From the NCBI GenBank assembly GCA_028583685.1, contig JAMXIF010000048.1, positions 26,655,017 to 26,719,016 on the forward strand: a stretch of DNA of 64,000 bases, read 5' to 3'. The DNA comes from Petaurus breviceps papuanus (Eukaryota; Chordata; Mammalia; Diprotodontia; Petauridae). Made by a program: the position numbers and the translations under genes. Below the pieces are notes generated by a model, which was given only the letters and a program-made list of their open reading frames with translations, was not told the DNA's origin and did no database searches. Positions 44,524 through 55,804 of the stretch are shown here, piece by piece; the stretch's first letter is position 1; each line of letters opens with the position of its first letter.

Positions 44524-44780
44524 GGGGTGGCCAGGTAGCACAGCGAGTAAGAGCACCAGCCCCTGAGTCGGGATGACCTGGAATCGAATCCCAGCTCAGA
44601 CACTTAGCACCCACCGAGAAACACCTGGCCGTGTAACCTTGAGCAAGTTTTTTAACCCCAATTGCTTAGGGGTGGCCAGGTGGCTCAGCGAGTAATCCGG
44701 GCTCAGACACTTAGCACCACATCCAGGAATAACTAGCCGTGTAACCTTGAGCAAGTTACTTAACCCCAATTGCTTTAAAA
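44524..44780 (+). repeat. Two tRNA-derived SINEs in tandem, second one shortened
   Basis: First copy 44524-44667 ('ggtggccaggtagcacagcg'). Second 44668-44780 repeats 'ggtggccaggtggctcagcg' but lacks the internal 'agcaccagcccctgagtc' to 'gaatcgaatcc' segment. A short flanking repeat agagaggctg occurs at 44514-44523 and 44786-44795. Confidence 0.8.
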
Positions 44781-45454
44781 AAAAGAGAGAGGCTGCAAGA
44801 TTTGGGGGAGGAGAAGAGGGGCTCAGTGGAGAAAATATAACCACAGGAACAGCACCATAGGGCTACAAAGCATGTTTTATCTGGTCCTCATAATAGTCCT
44901 GGGAAGCAAGGTTCTCACCTAGCTCAAACATTCCCTGTTCTTATGTGCCAACATTCTTTGCTCCAAGGTCCCTCCCAGCTGTGGCGCTGCTCTCTAGTCA
45001 CAGAATCATGGGGGTTCAGAGTGGGATGAGGGACTTCTGTGGCTATCTAGTCCAACCCGGAACTGAAAAAGAATCTCTCTATAAGATATCCAGCAAGAAG
45101 TTATCCAGCCTTTGCTGGAAGACTTCTGAAGTAACCCATTCCATATCTGGATAGCTACAATTTTTAGAAAGTTTTTCCTCATCTCAGACCTAAATTTGCC
45201 TCAGTTTCCACCCATTGCTCCTAGGGGAGTCCTTAGGATCCAAGCAGAAATCCAATCTCTCTCCCAAAGGACAGCTCTTCAAAAACTTAAAAACAATATT
45301 TATTCCTCCCTCTCCAAATCTTTTTTTTTCCCCTGGGCCAAACATCCCAGATCCTCTGACTGAACATTTCCAATAACAGGGAACTCCTGTTGGCACATTT
45401 AAAAGTCTGGAGAAGGTTCTCATCCACGCAAGTATGCAGAGCTATATAAATTGC

Positions 45455-45715
45455 TGGCATTTATATAACATTTTAAGGCTTGTGAATTATTTTACAAATT
45501 TTAACTCATCTTATTCTCATAACAACCCTGGGAGGCAGGTGTTATAATTATTTCCATTTTACAGATGAGGAGACTGAGGCAAAGAAAGCAGTTAAGTGAC
45601 TTGCCCAGGGCTGCACAGCTATAGCTCGTTAAGCATCTGAGACCAGATCTGAACTGAGGTTTCCTGACCCCAGGGTGCAGTTTTCCACCCACTGTACCAC
45701 CCAGCTGCCTGTCTT
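45455..45715 (-). repeat. MIR/THER SINE (reversed) nested in L3/CR1
   Basis: 'cattttacagatgaggagac', 'gacttgcccagggctgcaca', 'ccactgtaccacccagctgc'. Confidence 0.8.
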
Positions 45716-46299
45716 GAAACTCCTTACCATTCTAGACTGCCCAATTTATTATCAAAATGCTTTCCAAAACGTAGTTCTCAGAACTGATGCTGAAATACTG
45801 ATACACAATACTCTATATGTGATCTGGCTAGGGCAGACTATATCAAGACTATCCTAGTCCTGGTCACGATACCCTTAATGCAGCTTAAGGTCAAGTTCAC
45901 TTCTTGGCTGCCATATCACAACGTTGACTCATACTGAGTTCAAAGCACACTCAAAAGGGTCAGGCTTTTTCAGGGAAATTGCAGCCTAGCTATCTATGCC
46001 TCTCTACCTTGTGCTTATAAAGAGTTGATTTTCAACCCAAATGTAAGACCTCACATTTATCTGTATTAAATTTCTTCTTGTTAGATTCAGCCCAACATTT
46101 TAGCCTGTTGAGATCTTTTTGGATCCTGACTCTTGTTAGCCATCACTTGCAGATCTGCATCATCTACAAATGCCATCTATTCCTTTATCCAAGTCACTGA
46201 TCAAAACACTGAACAGTGAAAAGATTCCCGAGATTATGGACTACAGGTCTCCTTCCAAGCTGACCATGAGCAATTAATGCCTGACTCTGTGTGTCCCGG

Positions 46300-46357
46300 G
46301 AGGGGGGGGGCCCCCCTGCGGCCACACACGGCCTTGAAGCTGCAGGTTCCCACCCCT
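46300..46357 (+). repeat. G/C homopolymer and hAT-like MITE right end
   Basis: A run of about 10 G then 6 C (46301-46316), then 'acggccttgaagctgcagg' and 'ttcccacccct', matching the right end of the MITE at 12725-12977. Confidence 0.65.
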
Positions 46358-47000
46358 AAGCCCATTCACCCAGTTCAGCATACTCTTAAATGTACTATCA
46401 TTTGGCTCATATTTCCACATCAAATCCACGACAGGAAAACAAGAGACTTTGTCAGATGTTTTACTACAGTCTAGGCAAATATATCTAAGGGGCCAAATTC
46501 GATATAATTCAACAAATTCTTGTTAAAAAAATAATTATTATGTACAAGGCACCAGAAATACAATGACAAAACAGATACTGTTCTTACTTTTGAAGAATCT
46601 GCATGTTACTGACCCTGTCAGTCTAGTCATTCTTGCCAAAAAATAAAGGAAATTATGTTATTCTTATATGACCTATCCTGAAACCATGCTGGTTTTTGGT
46701 TAGCACAACTTCCTTTTCTATATGTTCATTAAGCATCCCTTTGATAATATATTCTAATATTTTGCCAAGAATCAAAGTTAAGCTTACTAGAGTATAGTTT
46801 TAAAATTAGTAGTCCAAAAATGACTGTCCTTGGAAGAGAAAACAAGAACAAAAAAAAAAAGAAAAAGTTGAAAAACTGCCTTCTATCCAATTAGTCATCA
46901 CTGTTCAATCTACCCTGAGCAACAATCTTATCCTTTCTTTGGTCCTCTTTTCTTCAAATATCCTTTAAAAAAACTTCTCTTTTTGTCTTTAGTTTTTCTT

Positions 47001-47151
47001 TTTTTGGTGGGGGGGAGGGCAATTGGGGTTAAGTGACTTACCCAAGGTCACACAGCTAGTTTTTGTTTTAAGTGTCTGAGACCAGATTTGAACTCAGGTC
47101 CTCCTGACTCCAGGGCTGGTGCTCTACTCACTGGGCCACCTAGCCACCCCA
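47001..47151 (-). repeat. tRNA-derived marsupial SINE with target-site duplication
   Basis: Reversed SINE ending 'gggccacctagccacccc'. Flanked by the perfect 16-bp duplication gtctttagtttttctt (46985-47000 and 47152-47167). Confidence 0.9.
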
Positions 47152-48049
47152 GTCTTTAGTTTTTCTTCCCAGCCTCAGTTCATCCTGAGCAATAGCACTC
47201 CTGACACTATTATTGTAAGGCCATTAGCATGCTTTCATCCACTGTTACCTGTCTTTTTTAGACACGTCTTTTTAAAATCTAAGTGGGTTAGTAAGTGCCT
47301 TGTAGAGCTGTAATGGTCTCTTTAGACATCTCCCCTTTTTCATCAGAATTGTTTCTTCACTGTACCTTCAAAATTTCATTCTTGAAACTTCCCATACACT
47401 TATGCTGGTTTCTAGAGAATTTTGGTTCATGAAATCATCCCTATCCTTTTTCTGAACCCTTAGAAATCTGCTCTTCCCAAATAGAGGGTACAATTTAGAC
47501 TGCATTTAGTTTTCTTCTTCCTCTCTTTCACAAACTCCACAAGGTAATGGTCACTTCCCTCGAAGTTCTTATGATTTCTACTTAAGCAACCAGTTCCTCT
47601 TTAGAGATGACCATCAAACTCAGAAAAGCAATTTTCCATCATTGCTTCCTGTATCTTTTGAAAAACAGTTTGTGCTTCTATAGTCTATGATTCTATTATT
47701 CTTAGGAAATTCTAATTGGTGGCCTTGTAAAAGGAAGATGAAACTATTATTCCAAATTCTAGAGTCCTAGGATACAGGAAAATTATCATTATAATAGACA
47801 GAAATTCTCACCAGTATCATTTCCCCCAGAATTCCTGGCTCCCAGCCCTTTCCATAAAAAAGGTTTCTGTGGCCCCACTTCCAAGGTATGTCCACATATT
47901 AGCTCTTTGTGTGATTCTCTAAGTGGATGTTCAAAGTCCAAATACAACCAGAAAAGAATGCACCCTGATGGGATCTGCATACAGATAATTATCAATTCCA
48001 GCCAAGGCAAAAATGTCACTGTGTCAGAGAATTCTGTCAGAATGTTGTA

Positions 48050-48420
48050 ATGAAGGGAGGCATGGAGTTGTGAATTTAACTTCAGGCCATCGTTTTCTTC
48101 ATAAGCTCTCAGCTGAAGTGCCCACGAAGAGCATCTTCAAATAAAGTGACATTCCCGGTAATTATTTTCAATACTTCAAAGTCAAGGTTAGCTCAACTTT
48201 TATCTTTCGGAGAGAGAAAGAATCGGCTTCCTAAACATCACTGATTACACAGCTCCATGAAATTGATTTTTATAATTCATGGCGGGAGGCCCAAGATTAG
48301 AATTTTAACTGACACAGAGGTTTATAGAACCGGGTTAACTTAAAATTGGCATTTATATGGAAAGGTTAGTCCAGGGGAAGTGGGAAATTACTTAGGTCTC
48401 GAATTTCTCTCTAAAGCTTA
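48050..48420. other. Unique AT-rich block, candidate conserved noncoding element
   Basis: Non-repeat with several homeodomain-type sites: 'cccggtaattattttcaata', 'tttataattcatggcgggag', 'aagattagaattttaactga'. No coding potential recognised. Confidence 0.45.
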
Positions 48421-48459
48421 ATGGCATAGACTCTTTTGTTGACTTCCTCAAAGGCAAGA

Positions 48460-48690
48460 AAGATGTCATAGTGGATAAAGTGCTAGATCTGGAATCAGTC
48501 CCAGGTTCAAATTCTACTTCAAGATACTACCTGTGTGGTCCTGAGCAATTCATTTAACCTCTCAAAGTCTCTGAGTTTTCACCCCTATAAAATGGGGATA
48601 ATAATGCCCCTAGCACTTAACTCACAGGGTTGTTGTAAGGTTCAGTCTTACACTATTAATCACTGACATAAATGTCAGTTATTACTAACC
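48460..48690 (+). repeat. MIR SINE
   Basis: 'cccaggttcaaattctactt', 'gtctctgagttttcacccct', 'cacagggttgttgtaaggtt'. Confidence 0.8.
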
Positions 48691-48790
48691 CTCCTCTGAC
48701 TTAGAATACTACTACTTTGTACTTTTCTTATATACCAATTATATTTGATTCTGCATGATAGCAAGTCATATTTTCATATAGTGATTTAAG

Positions 48791-49017
48791 GTTTTGTTGT
48801 TGTTCAGTCTTTTCAGTCATGCACAACTTCATGAATCTGTTTGGGGTTTTCTTGGCAAAGACATTGCTGGACTGGTTTGCCATTTCATTTTTCAGCTCAT
48901 ATCACAGATGAGGAGACTGAGGCAAATAGGGTTAAGTGATATGAATTCAGGAAGATGAGTCTTCCTGACTCCAGGCCCAGCACTCTGGAGATCCACTGTG
49001 GTACCTAGTTGCCCCCA
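48791..49017 (+). repeat. Mar1/WSINE CORE-SINE
   Basis: 'gttttgttgttgttcagtct'...'aggaagatgagtcttcctga'; a deletion removes the 'gacttgcccagggtcaca' part. Confidence 0.87.
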
Positions 49018-49339
49018 ACTGAAGGTTTATAGACCTTACAACACTCTAGAAATGCTGTTACGACATTTATTTCTGTACTGTCCTCCAGTCTGGTTAATAC
49101 ACTGGACTAGATAACATCTGGGGGGGGTTCCCCTCAAATTGGAGATTCTGAGAATCTAACAGGGCACAAAGATTTGGAATCCTCCTAATGTCTCCTTGAG
49201 TCTGAGGACTGCTCAAGATCACAGAGCAATGAGTAACAGAGGATCTGAAAGCAGGTCTTCTGAAATCTGGGCCAGTGATCTTTCCATGACAGCACATTAT
49301 GTCTCATGTTTGCTTATCACTAGAGGTCTTCCCCAACCT

Positions 49340-49620
49340 CTCCTACCCTCTTGCCTTTTTCCTCTTTATTTTATTTCTCAACTAATAAGCTTTTACTTTC
49401 TCCCCTCTCACAATTTAAAACAAAACGAACAACCTTACAACAAATGCGTGTAATCAAGCCAAACAAATTCCCATGTTGTCCACGTCCAAAAAAAAAAAAG
49501 AAGTATGTCTCATTCGGCACCCCGAATCTGCCACCTCTCAGTCAGGAGACGAATTGTCAAAATCATCATTTCTCTGGAATCCCGACTGCTCAGAGTTCTT
49601 AAAGCACAGGCTTGTGACCC
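49340..49620 (-). repeat. L1 3' end (reversed)
   Basis: 'caactaataagcttttactt', 'accttacaacaaatgcgtgt', 'attcccatgttgtccacgtc', 'gtctcattcggcaccccgaa' follow the reversed marsupial L1 3' order. Confidence 0.65.
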
Positions 49621-50085
49621 ACCAGTAAGGGCTGTTCCTCTTCAAGGAGGGGGTGGACTTCTAAGGTGTCTTCCTGCTCTAGGATTTCTGACTTATTTAA
49701 AGATACAAAGCAAAGACAGAGCTGGCATTCAGAACAATTGAGGCACACCCAACAGCTTCATACAGAATGCATAGGTGCACTCCAGGAGAAGACAGATATG
49801 GTGTGCTTCCAAGTTATTAGCTTGCAAAAAAGTCATTTTTCTGTGCCCCATTTTCTTCCCCTGTAAAATTCTGGGACTGGAGTAAGTAAGTAAGATCTCT
49901 GACACCTCCAAACCCCATCTAATCTTATGAATACTACTCTGTAGGCATCATCTATACTACTGTGTGACCCTGGGTAAGTTTATATTACCTAATACTACAT
50001 CACTTTCCTACTGTAGGCCATTGTAAGACATGACTCTTCCACACCTGAATGCCCTCATAGTGCACAGACACTGGATATACTGAGC
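49621..50085. other. Intronic, no recognised element
   Basis: Short overlapping open frames only; weak MIR-like end near 49860-49985. Confidence 0.35.
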
Positions 50086-50280
50086 TTGGTAGACAGCATG
50101 GTACACAGTAGAAAATGGACAGGATCTGCATGGCTTTGTCACTTACTGCTTTTGTGACCTGGGGCAAGACTCAGTTAACCTCTGGGCCTCCATTTCCTCA
50201 TCTGTAAAATGAAGGGGTTGGATATGATAGCTTCTAAGGTTTCTTTTCAGTCCTAAACCTGTGATTCGCTGATCTAGGAT
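50085..50280 (+). repeat. MIR SINE
   Basis: 'ctgcatggctttgtcactta', 'ctccatttcctcatctgtaa', 'ggttggatatgatagcttct'. Confidence 0.8.
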
Positions 50281-51400
50281 GACCAGCAACCAAAAAAAAT
50301 TCAGTAACACTGTCAGTTTATCAGTGGATTAATGTTTCAGGATGTTAAAAGATCAACAGATTTGGGACTATGTGGGATATTAGAGAGCCTTTTATTAGAG
50401 AAGTATTTAAACAAAGACCCAGAGAAGTGAGTGACCTGTCTAAAGCTGTAAATAGCAGTATAGGATGCAAGTACTTGCAAACTCTCTGGCTCTAAGTTTG
50501 GTTATTTCCGACTATACCACACAGTTCACAAATTTAAGGAATTATATAGGGCTGTTTGGGTGTAGGGAGCAGGTAGCCAACTCCACTCCCAACCCCTTTC
50601 TGGAGTTAACCCCAGAGGGTTTCTAGAAACCTCAGAGGCTGACACATTCTGGAACCCTCTAAGACTACAGCTGTACATTTACATATGCAATGACCTAGAT
50701 TTGCATTACTTATCTCAACCAATTTGAAAGAATTGAAGTAATCCTGCTTCCTAATAGACAAGGAAAGATGGAAGAGGATAATACTCAGAACAAGATCAGA
50801 AAATAGGAACTCCTGTCAGGCATCAACTTTTATGCTACCTTCCATGATCCATTAAAATGGAATGTGCTAGTCTCCAAATTAGTCGCGAATTTCAGAACAA
50901 TCCTACCTGCATGAAGAACAGGAGAGCCTTTAGAGTTGAAATACAGCTCTAAAATTTGAAGGGTGCTTAGAACTTAGAATGTTAAAATATAGAACATAAA
51001 ATTTTTTGAACAAGAAGAGATTTTAGAATCCATAGAAAGTGGTAGGAATAGGGGAAAGGAATAACTCATCTCTCTCCCCCTGAATTCTGGCTAGAATATA
51101 TGGGAAGGAAGAAGGCAGTAAGTCAGGTAACTGGATTGAAGAGGCAGCTTTCTGCCATTGACAATATCCCTCATGCAAAACTGATTTATCCCCTTAAAAC
51201 GAAGAGCAGCCTCCAATGGTTCTCATGTCTGTCATAGTTTCTAAAACAGAAAGTATGATATTACCTGAGGAGGTATGATAAGAGCAATATCCATCATTTA
51301 GGCTAAGCTAATTTTTTTTTCCTTAAAGGATTTAATTAGTTCAGGGGACCTCCAGGCCCTTGACACACAGCTTCCTGGTGACTTCATTACAAAAAGCTGA
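50281..51400. other. Intronic, mostly unassigned
   Basis: 50930-51030 has reversed SINE-tail words ('tagaacttagaatgttaaaa'); the rest is unassigned. Confidence 0.35.
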
Positions 51401-51406
51401 TGAATG

Positions 51407-51464
51407 AGAAGTCACCAGTTCCTCCCTCAGGCTTCTGACCAGAAAACCAACATGGTCACCACAG
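51407..51464 (+). repeat. 58-bp repeat, copy 1 (partner at 53623)
   Basis: Begins 'agaagtcaccagttcctccc', ends 'catggtcaccacag'. 52 of 58 bases match 53623-53680. Confidence 0.85.
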
Positions 51465-51719
51465 CGGTAGGGACACCATATTCAACTGAATAAATGCGAT
51501 GCGATTGATGAATATTCCTTTCTCTGCTAAGGCTAAGTAAACTTTTTTGTTAACTGTTAGATGTCTCATTTTGCTTCAGTCTCTAACCTGGATCACCAGA
51601 CCTTTCTCAGAAAGACCTTACCTAAAAGAGAGGATGCTGAGGAGCGCAACGTAGAGATTAGCAAAATAGGCAGGTACAAGACCTGACTAGACTGGAAGGG
51701 GTTGGGAAGATTTCAGGAT

Positions 51720-52130
51720 GCACAGGCCTTACGCTCAAACTCTCCTCTGAGCGCCTTCCCTTCTTGGTAGGCCAAGAAGCAACAGCTGGAGGCAAGATGT
51801 TCCTTTCGGCTCTTCTCCAGTAGCCGCAGCTGGGCCCACGACAGATATCGATTTGAAATGTAATTCCATCACATTTGCAAAACTGCTTGTGAGTCTCTGC
51901 TATTACAGTTAAGAATTATATTTTGGAATTTAGAGAAGTCATATTGACAGAGTTATATTTTTATATTAAGCTAGAAATTTCTCTGAAAGTCCACACACTT
52001 GCAAGTCTGAAGAATTTTATACCTCTGCTCTCCTCAGGAAGTTATCTGTTTACTCAGCGGCATTCAGCCAACTAAACATCCCTTCTCAGAGTTTCAAGTT
52101 ACTAAATAAAATGGGAGGACAAACACCCAA
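51720..52130. other. Unique block, weak enhancer candidate
   Basis: No repeat words; GC-rich left end ('gtagccgcagctgggcccac') and AT-rich right part with 'tatcgatttgaaatgtaatt'. Confidence 0.35.
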
Positions 52131-52194
52131 CCCAGAGCAGCCTCCTTTGAACAGCTAATGAAGAACAAACTCGCTTTAAAGACTGGAGCGTCCC

Positions 52195-52438
52195 TGTTGT
52201 TGCTGTTCAGTCATTTACAGTCATGCCCAGCTCTTCAAGACCCCATCTGGGGTTTTCTATGTAAAGACACTGGAGTGGCTTTCCTACTTCCTCCTCCAGT
52301 TCATTTTACAGATGAGGGCATCGCGGCAGACTTGCCCAGGGTCACACTGCCAGGAACTGAGGCCAGATTTGAATTCAGGAAGATGAGTCTTCCTGACCTC
52401 AGGCCAGCACTCTGTCCACTGTGCCATCTTACTGCCCT
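52195..52438 (+). repeat. Mar1/WSINE CORE-SINE
   Basis: 'tgttgctgttcagtcattta'...'ctccagttcattttacagat'...'tgtgccatcttactgccct'. Confidence 0.88.
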
Positions 52439-52489
52439 GGAGTACCCTTTACATAGAACTTAATGGCGAGTGTTTGTTCAAAGACATTA

Positions 52490-52640
52490 TTAGCCAGACA
52501 GTGAACTTGTAGTTACAGGACGTGAGTCTGAATTCCTATTCCACCACTTTCAGTGTCACCTCAGATAGGCCTTCCTTATCTGTAAAATGAGACAGCTAAA
52601 CTAGAGGACCTCTGAGGTCCCTTGTAGATTTGTGATCTCA
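52490..52640 (+). repeat. MIR SINE
   Basis: 'gtgagtctgaattcctattc', 'ccttatctgtaaaatgagac', 'gaggacctctgaggtccctt'. Confidence 0.7.
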
Positions 52641-53500
52641 TGAGACTCAGACACTCAAGAGTGAAAAAGAAAACATAAATTGCTGTTCTTGCTTTAAAAA
52701 CATGGGCTTCCCCCATTCAGGCAGTCCCAGAATCAAGGGACTAAATGGCTAAAATAGACCTTAGATACCACCCAAACTCTACCTAACCCTCTCCAGTGAA
52801 GGAGAATTCACTATAAAAGAATGAATGAAAAAAGCATTTATTAAGTTCTTACTATATGTTAGGCAATGTGATAAGTACATAGGATACAATTATAAGAATG
52901 TAAGAATATCCCCTTCCTTGTATTTATTTGGACAGTTTTATTTTTGTTTGTTTTTTTTAATAAACCTCATTGAAAGACTTTATGCTGGCCAATATTTTCC
53001 ATCAGTAACTAAAGAAACCCTTTGTCCTGGCACTTATTCAGACAGCTGCATGGGCTACAGAGGTGGAGAGCATGAATGAACAGCAAAGATGGGAAAAGTA
53101 GAAACTCAGTCAACAACCTGTTTCCCTAGGGGAAATTATGATTCAGAAAGAAAGAAGGGAGCAGAGATCTGAAGGGCAGGTGACCAAGATGTTATACAGA
53201 GGATTAATCCACTGGTCAGGGACTGGACTAATTAACCTCTAACATCCCTTATACCTTTAAAGCTGTATGATTCTATGAGATGGAACTGAACTATGGATCT
53301 GAGCCCACCAAGGCCAGACTGGTGAGAAAAGAGATAAGAAATAGGAATTAATGTTGTAGTTTATACCTTCCATACCCCACAATGCTGCTTTAGGTAACCT
53401 CCAGAAAGAAAAAAGAAAAACTGGCAGTTTCTGGTTGAATCTGCAATGTGGTTGATGGGTTCTCCCTCTAGTTATCAACTCTGTACCCAAACTTCAACAA
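52641..53500. other. Intronic, ancient-repeat head and unassigned sequence
   Basis: 52825-52920 has 'tattaagttcttactatatg', the head seen at 7798 and 13116. Otherwise nothing recognised. Confidence 0.4.
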
Positions 53501-53930
53501 ACTGAGAGAAAATCAGTCTTTAGGTTGGCATATTAGAGCTGAGAATAAGGAAGAACTTCTTAACATTTATAGCTTTGCAGCAATGGAACAGGCTGACTCA
53601 GTGGATGTGCTCAAGCAGGGGGAGAAGTCACTATTTCCCCCCTCAGGCTTTTGACCAGAATACCAACATGGTCAACACAGAGACAGGGAAGCTACAGCTT
53701 ATAACAATGCCATAGAAGGGGCTCCTGCATTGGGAGGGAGGTTACAGTAGATGACTTCTGACAATCCTTTCAACTCTGCCATTCTATGTTTTATGCTCTA
53801 ATTATCTACAGTCTAAGGCTCCCTTCCAACTCTAACATTCTATGTTCTATTTTCTAACATTCTGGGTTCTAAAGTCCCTTCCAGTTACAGCTTTATTTGT
53901 TCAAAGGTCTTCTCTAACATTAGCATTCTG
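53500..53930 (+). repeat. L3/CR1 3' end with insertion, then tail tandem repeat
   Basis: 'ttagagctgagaataaggaa', 'gcaatggaacaggctgactc' and, after the 58-bp repeat, 'agaaggggctcctgcattgg' are plus-sense L3/CR1 landmarks. 53760-53930 holds repeated 'ccaactctaacattctatgt' units. Confidence 0.7.
53623..53680 (+). repeat. 58-bp repeat, copy 2, inside an L3/CR1 end
   Basis: Begins 'agaagtcactatttcccccc', ends 'catggtcaacacag'. It sits between two L3/CR1 landmarks that are normally adjacent. Confidence 0.85.
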
Positions 53931-54109
53931 TGACTACCCTTGGCAAATTAAGGACAGATTCTGGGGGACCCTCTTCTTTGGCCTTGGGGTAAGAAAAGGA
54001 CCCAAGGATCTCCCATTATCTTGCACTACTAAAAAGTCCATTCTCCAATCAGCTTGGACTAAAGACACAAGCACCCCTAGAATGGATTCATCAGAGTTAA
54101 AAATACTTG

Positions 54110-54440
54110 AATCATGATAACCTGTAGTTACGAATAAATACCTTTTTAGTTTTTGAAAAAGCGTAACATTAAATTTTAAAAGAAAATAATATACTCGCCC
54201 AATTAGTTTTCTGAAATCTCATTAAAAAATTTAGCCTGACTAAGCCAGACTTCTGACCTGAATTTTAATTATCTTTACGCTGGATGGAGATCTTTTTTCC
54301 TTGATATTTTCAATGCATCATTAATCTTAAGGCAACTGTTTCTCTGATTTTAAAATGCATATTTCATCAGAATGACATTTACTGTAAACTAATTTCACCT
54401 TCAAAGACATATGACATTTTATAGAAGAGGAGATTCTTAA
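54110..54440. other. Unique AT-rich block, candidate conserved noncoding element
   Basis: Non-repeat with 'gcccaattagttttctgaaa', 'tgaattttaattatctttac', 'gcatcattaatcttaaggca': several TAAT-core sites. Confidence 0.4.
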
Positions 54441-54539
54441 CAGATTACAAAATCTTATTTTTGTAAATGGGTCTGTGTCCACCAAAAAAAAAAACCCCAC
54501 TCTATTCACTGCCCAGGTCAACTTTACAAATAGCAGTAG

Positions 54540-54770
54540 CCCCTGCTTCCATTGAGCTTTATGGTTTACAAAGCACCTTCCTCAGAGTAGCACAACAGGG
54601 TAGCTAATCCAGGAATTATCATCCCCATTTAACAGATGAGGAAACTGAGGCTCAAAAAGCTAAAGAAATTTCCCCATGATAACACAACTAGTAAATGTCA
54701 TAGCAAGGATCTATTTCTTCTGATCCACTCCAAGGTCTGTGCTTTTTGCGCTATATGAGGCTGCCTCTTG
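54540..54770 (-). repeat. MIR SINE (reversed)
   Basis: 'atggtttacaaagcaccttc', 'ccatttaacagatgaggaaa', 'cccatgataacacaactagt'. Confidence 0.8.
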
Positions 54771-54929
54771 ATCTGTTAAAAAACAAAGTTCTTGAAATTC
54801 TGGCCCTATAAATTTCCCTGAGCACTATCAGTACCCCATGAAGGTAGTGAAAAGAACACTCCCAGAACCTAATGAGAAACAAGTACCAATATGGATATCA
54901 TCTTCCCTAATTCATTAGCATTTTACTGT

Positions 54930-55140
54930 GTGATATTCTAATCCTGGCACTGCCAATTACTAGTTAAGTGACCTCAGGCAAGTCAATACAAAGGGACTCA
55001 GTTTCCTCATCTGCAAAACGAAGCAGCTGAACTGGCTGTCTTCTAACGTTATTTGTTCAAAGGTCCATCCTAGCTCTAACAACCCATGATTCTATCATCT
55101 CTTCTAGTTCAAACATTCTTTGACTTCATGATGCCTCAAC
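54930..55140 (+). repeat. MIR SINE with tail
   Basis: 'attctaatcctggcactgcc', 'cagtttcctcatctgcaaaa', 'gtccatcctagctctaacaa'. Confidence 0.75.
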
Positions 55141-55369
55141 AGTTTTGGGGTTTGGGTTTTTTTTTTTTAAAAACAGTGGGGCTTTATACAAGGCAGAAAA
55201 CAAACATGACTATTTTTCTCTCCCATTCCTACCCTGGACTGCCCCCAGGAAAAAAAATGCCCTGCTCTCAGAACTCATTACTAAACTCTGGACAGATGCT
55301 GGCAGGCCTGGAGAAATTTTCACCCAATAATAGCCACATGGAGAAATACGGCAGCCCAGAGCCTGGGTA

Positions 55370-55730
55370 ACAGGCGAACACAGAGTAATAGTTACTAATT
55401 ACACTTAACTATGGCATTACCGATTCTAACATGTGCTACAAGATGCCACGAATGTATCTGTGGCAGCAGAACACTTCCTCATCTTGTTCATGAAATAATT
55501 ACAGGGGCTCTCTCCTGCCAAATGAGGCAGTAATTAACCCTAATTGCTCAAAATGCAACCGGCTAATTCTAGGAGATTAATCAAGGGGATTCAATTATTA
55601 TTGAATGACTTAATATGACAAATTGGTGCATTACCGGAGCAGGCACCATTTGCAGAGAATGCAAGAAAACCACCAGAGTAGTCAGTGAGCAGGTGACTGC
55701 CCAAGAGGTGTCCAAGAGTGTCACATCTTT
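55370..55730. other. Unique homeodomain-motif-rich block, best enhancer candidate
   Basis: About 360 bp with no repeat landmark and many TAAT cores: 'actaattacac', 'aaataattacagg', 'cagtaattaaccctaattgc', 'ggctaattctaggagattaa', 'ttcaattattattgaatgac'. The last word contains the inverted repeat TTCAATTATTATTGAA. No open frame. It lies in the first coding intron of NEK6. Deep conservation is inferred, not measured. Confidence 0.5.
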
Positions 55731-55804
55731 CTTGAGTTCTGGTTGACTGGCTTCCTCCTTGGAAATAAGACTCCTTTTCTACCCTCCTTCAGCCAGGAGT
55801 AGGA

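Larger units (their letters stand above)
45030..47900 (-). repeat. Long L3/CR1 LINE remnant (reversed), with three nested insertions
   Basis: 'tagctacaatttttagaaag', 'gaacatttccaataacaggg', 'gatctttttggatcctgact', 'tatccaagtcactgatcaaa', 'gagactttgtcagatgtttt', 'gaaaccatgctggtttttgg' are reversed CR1/L3 landmarks in order. The reverse complement near 46440-46475 aligns with the VYLDFSKAFDKV reverse-transcriptase motif, now decayed. Beyond about 46840 assignment weakens. Nested: MIR 45455-45715, MITE end 46315-46357, SINE 47001-47151. Confidence 0.7.
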
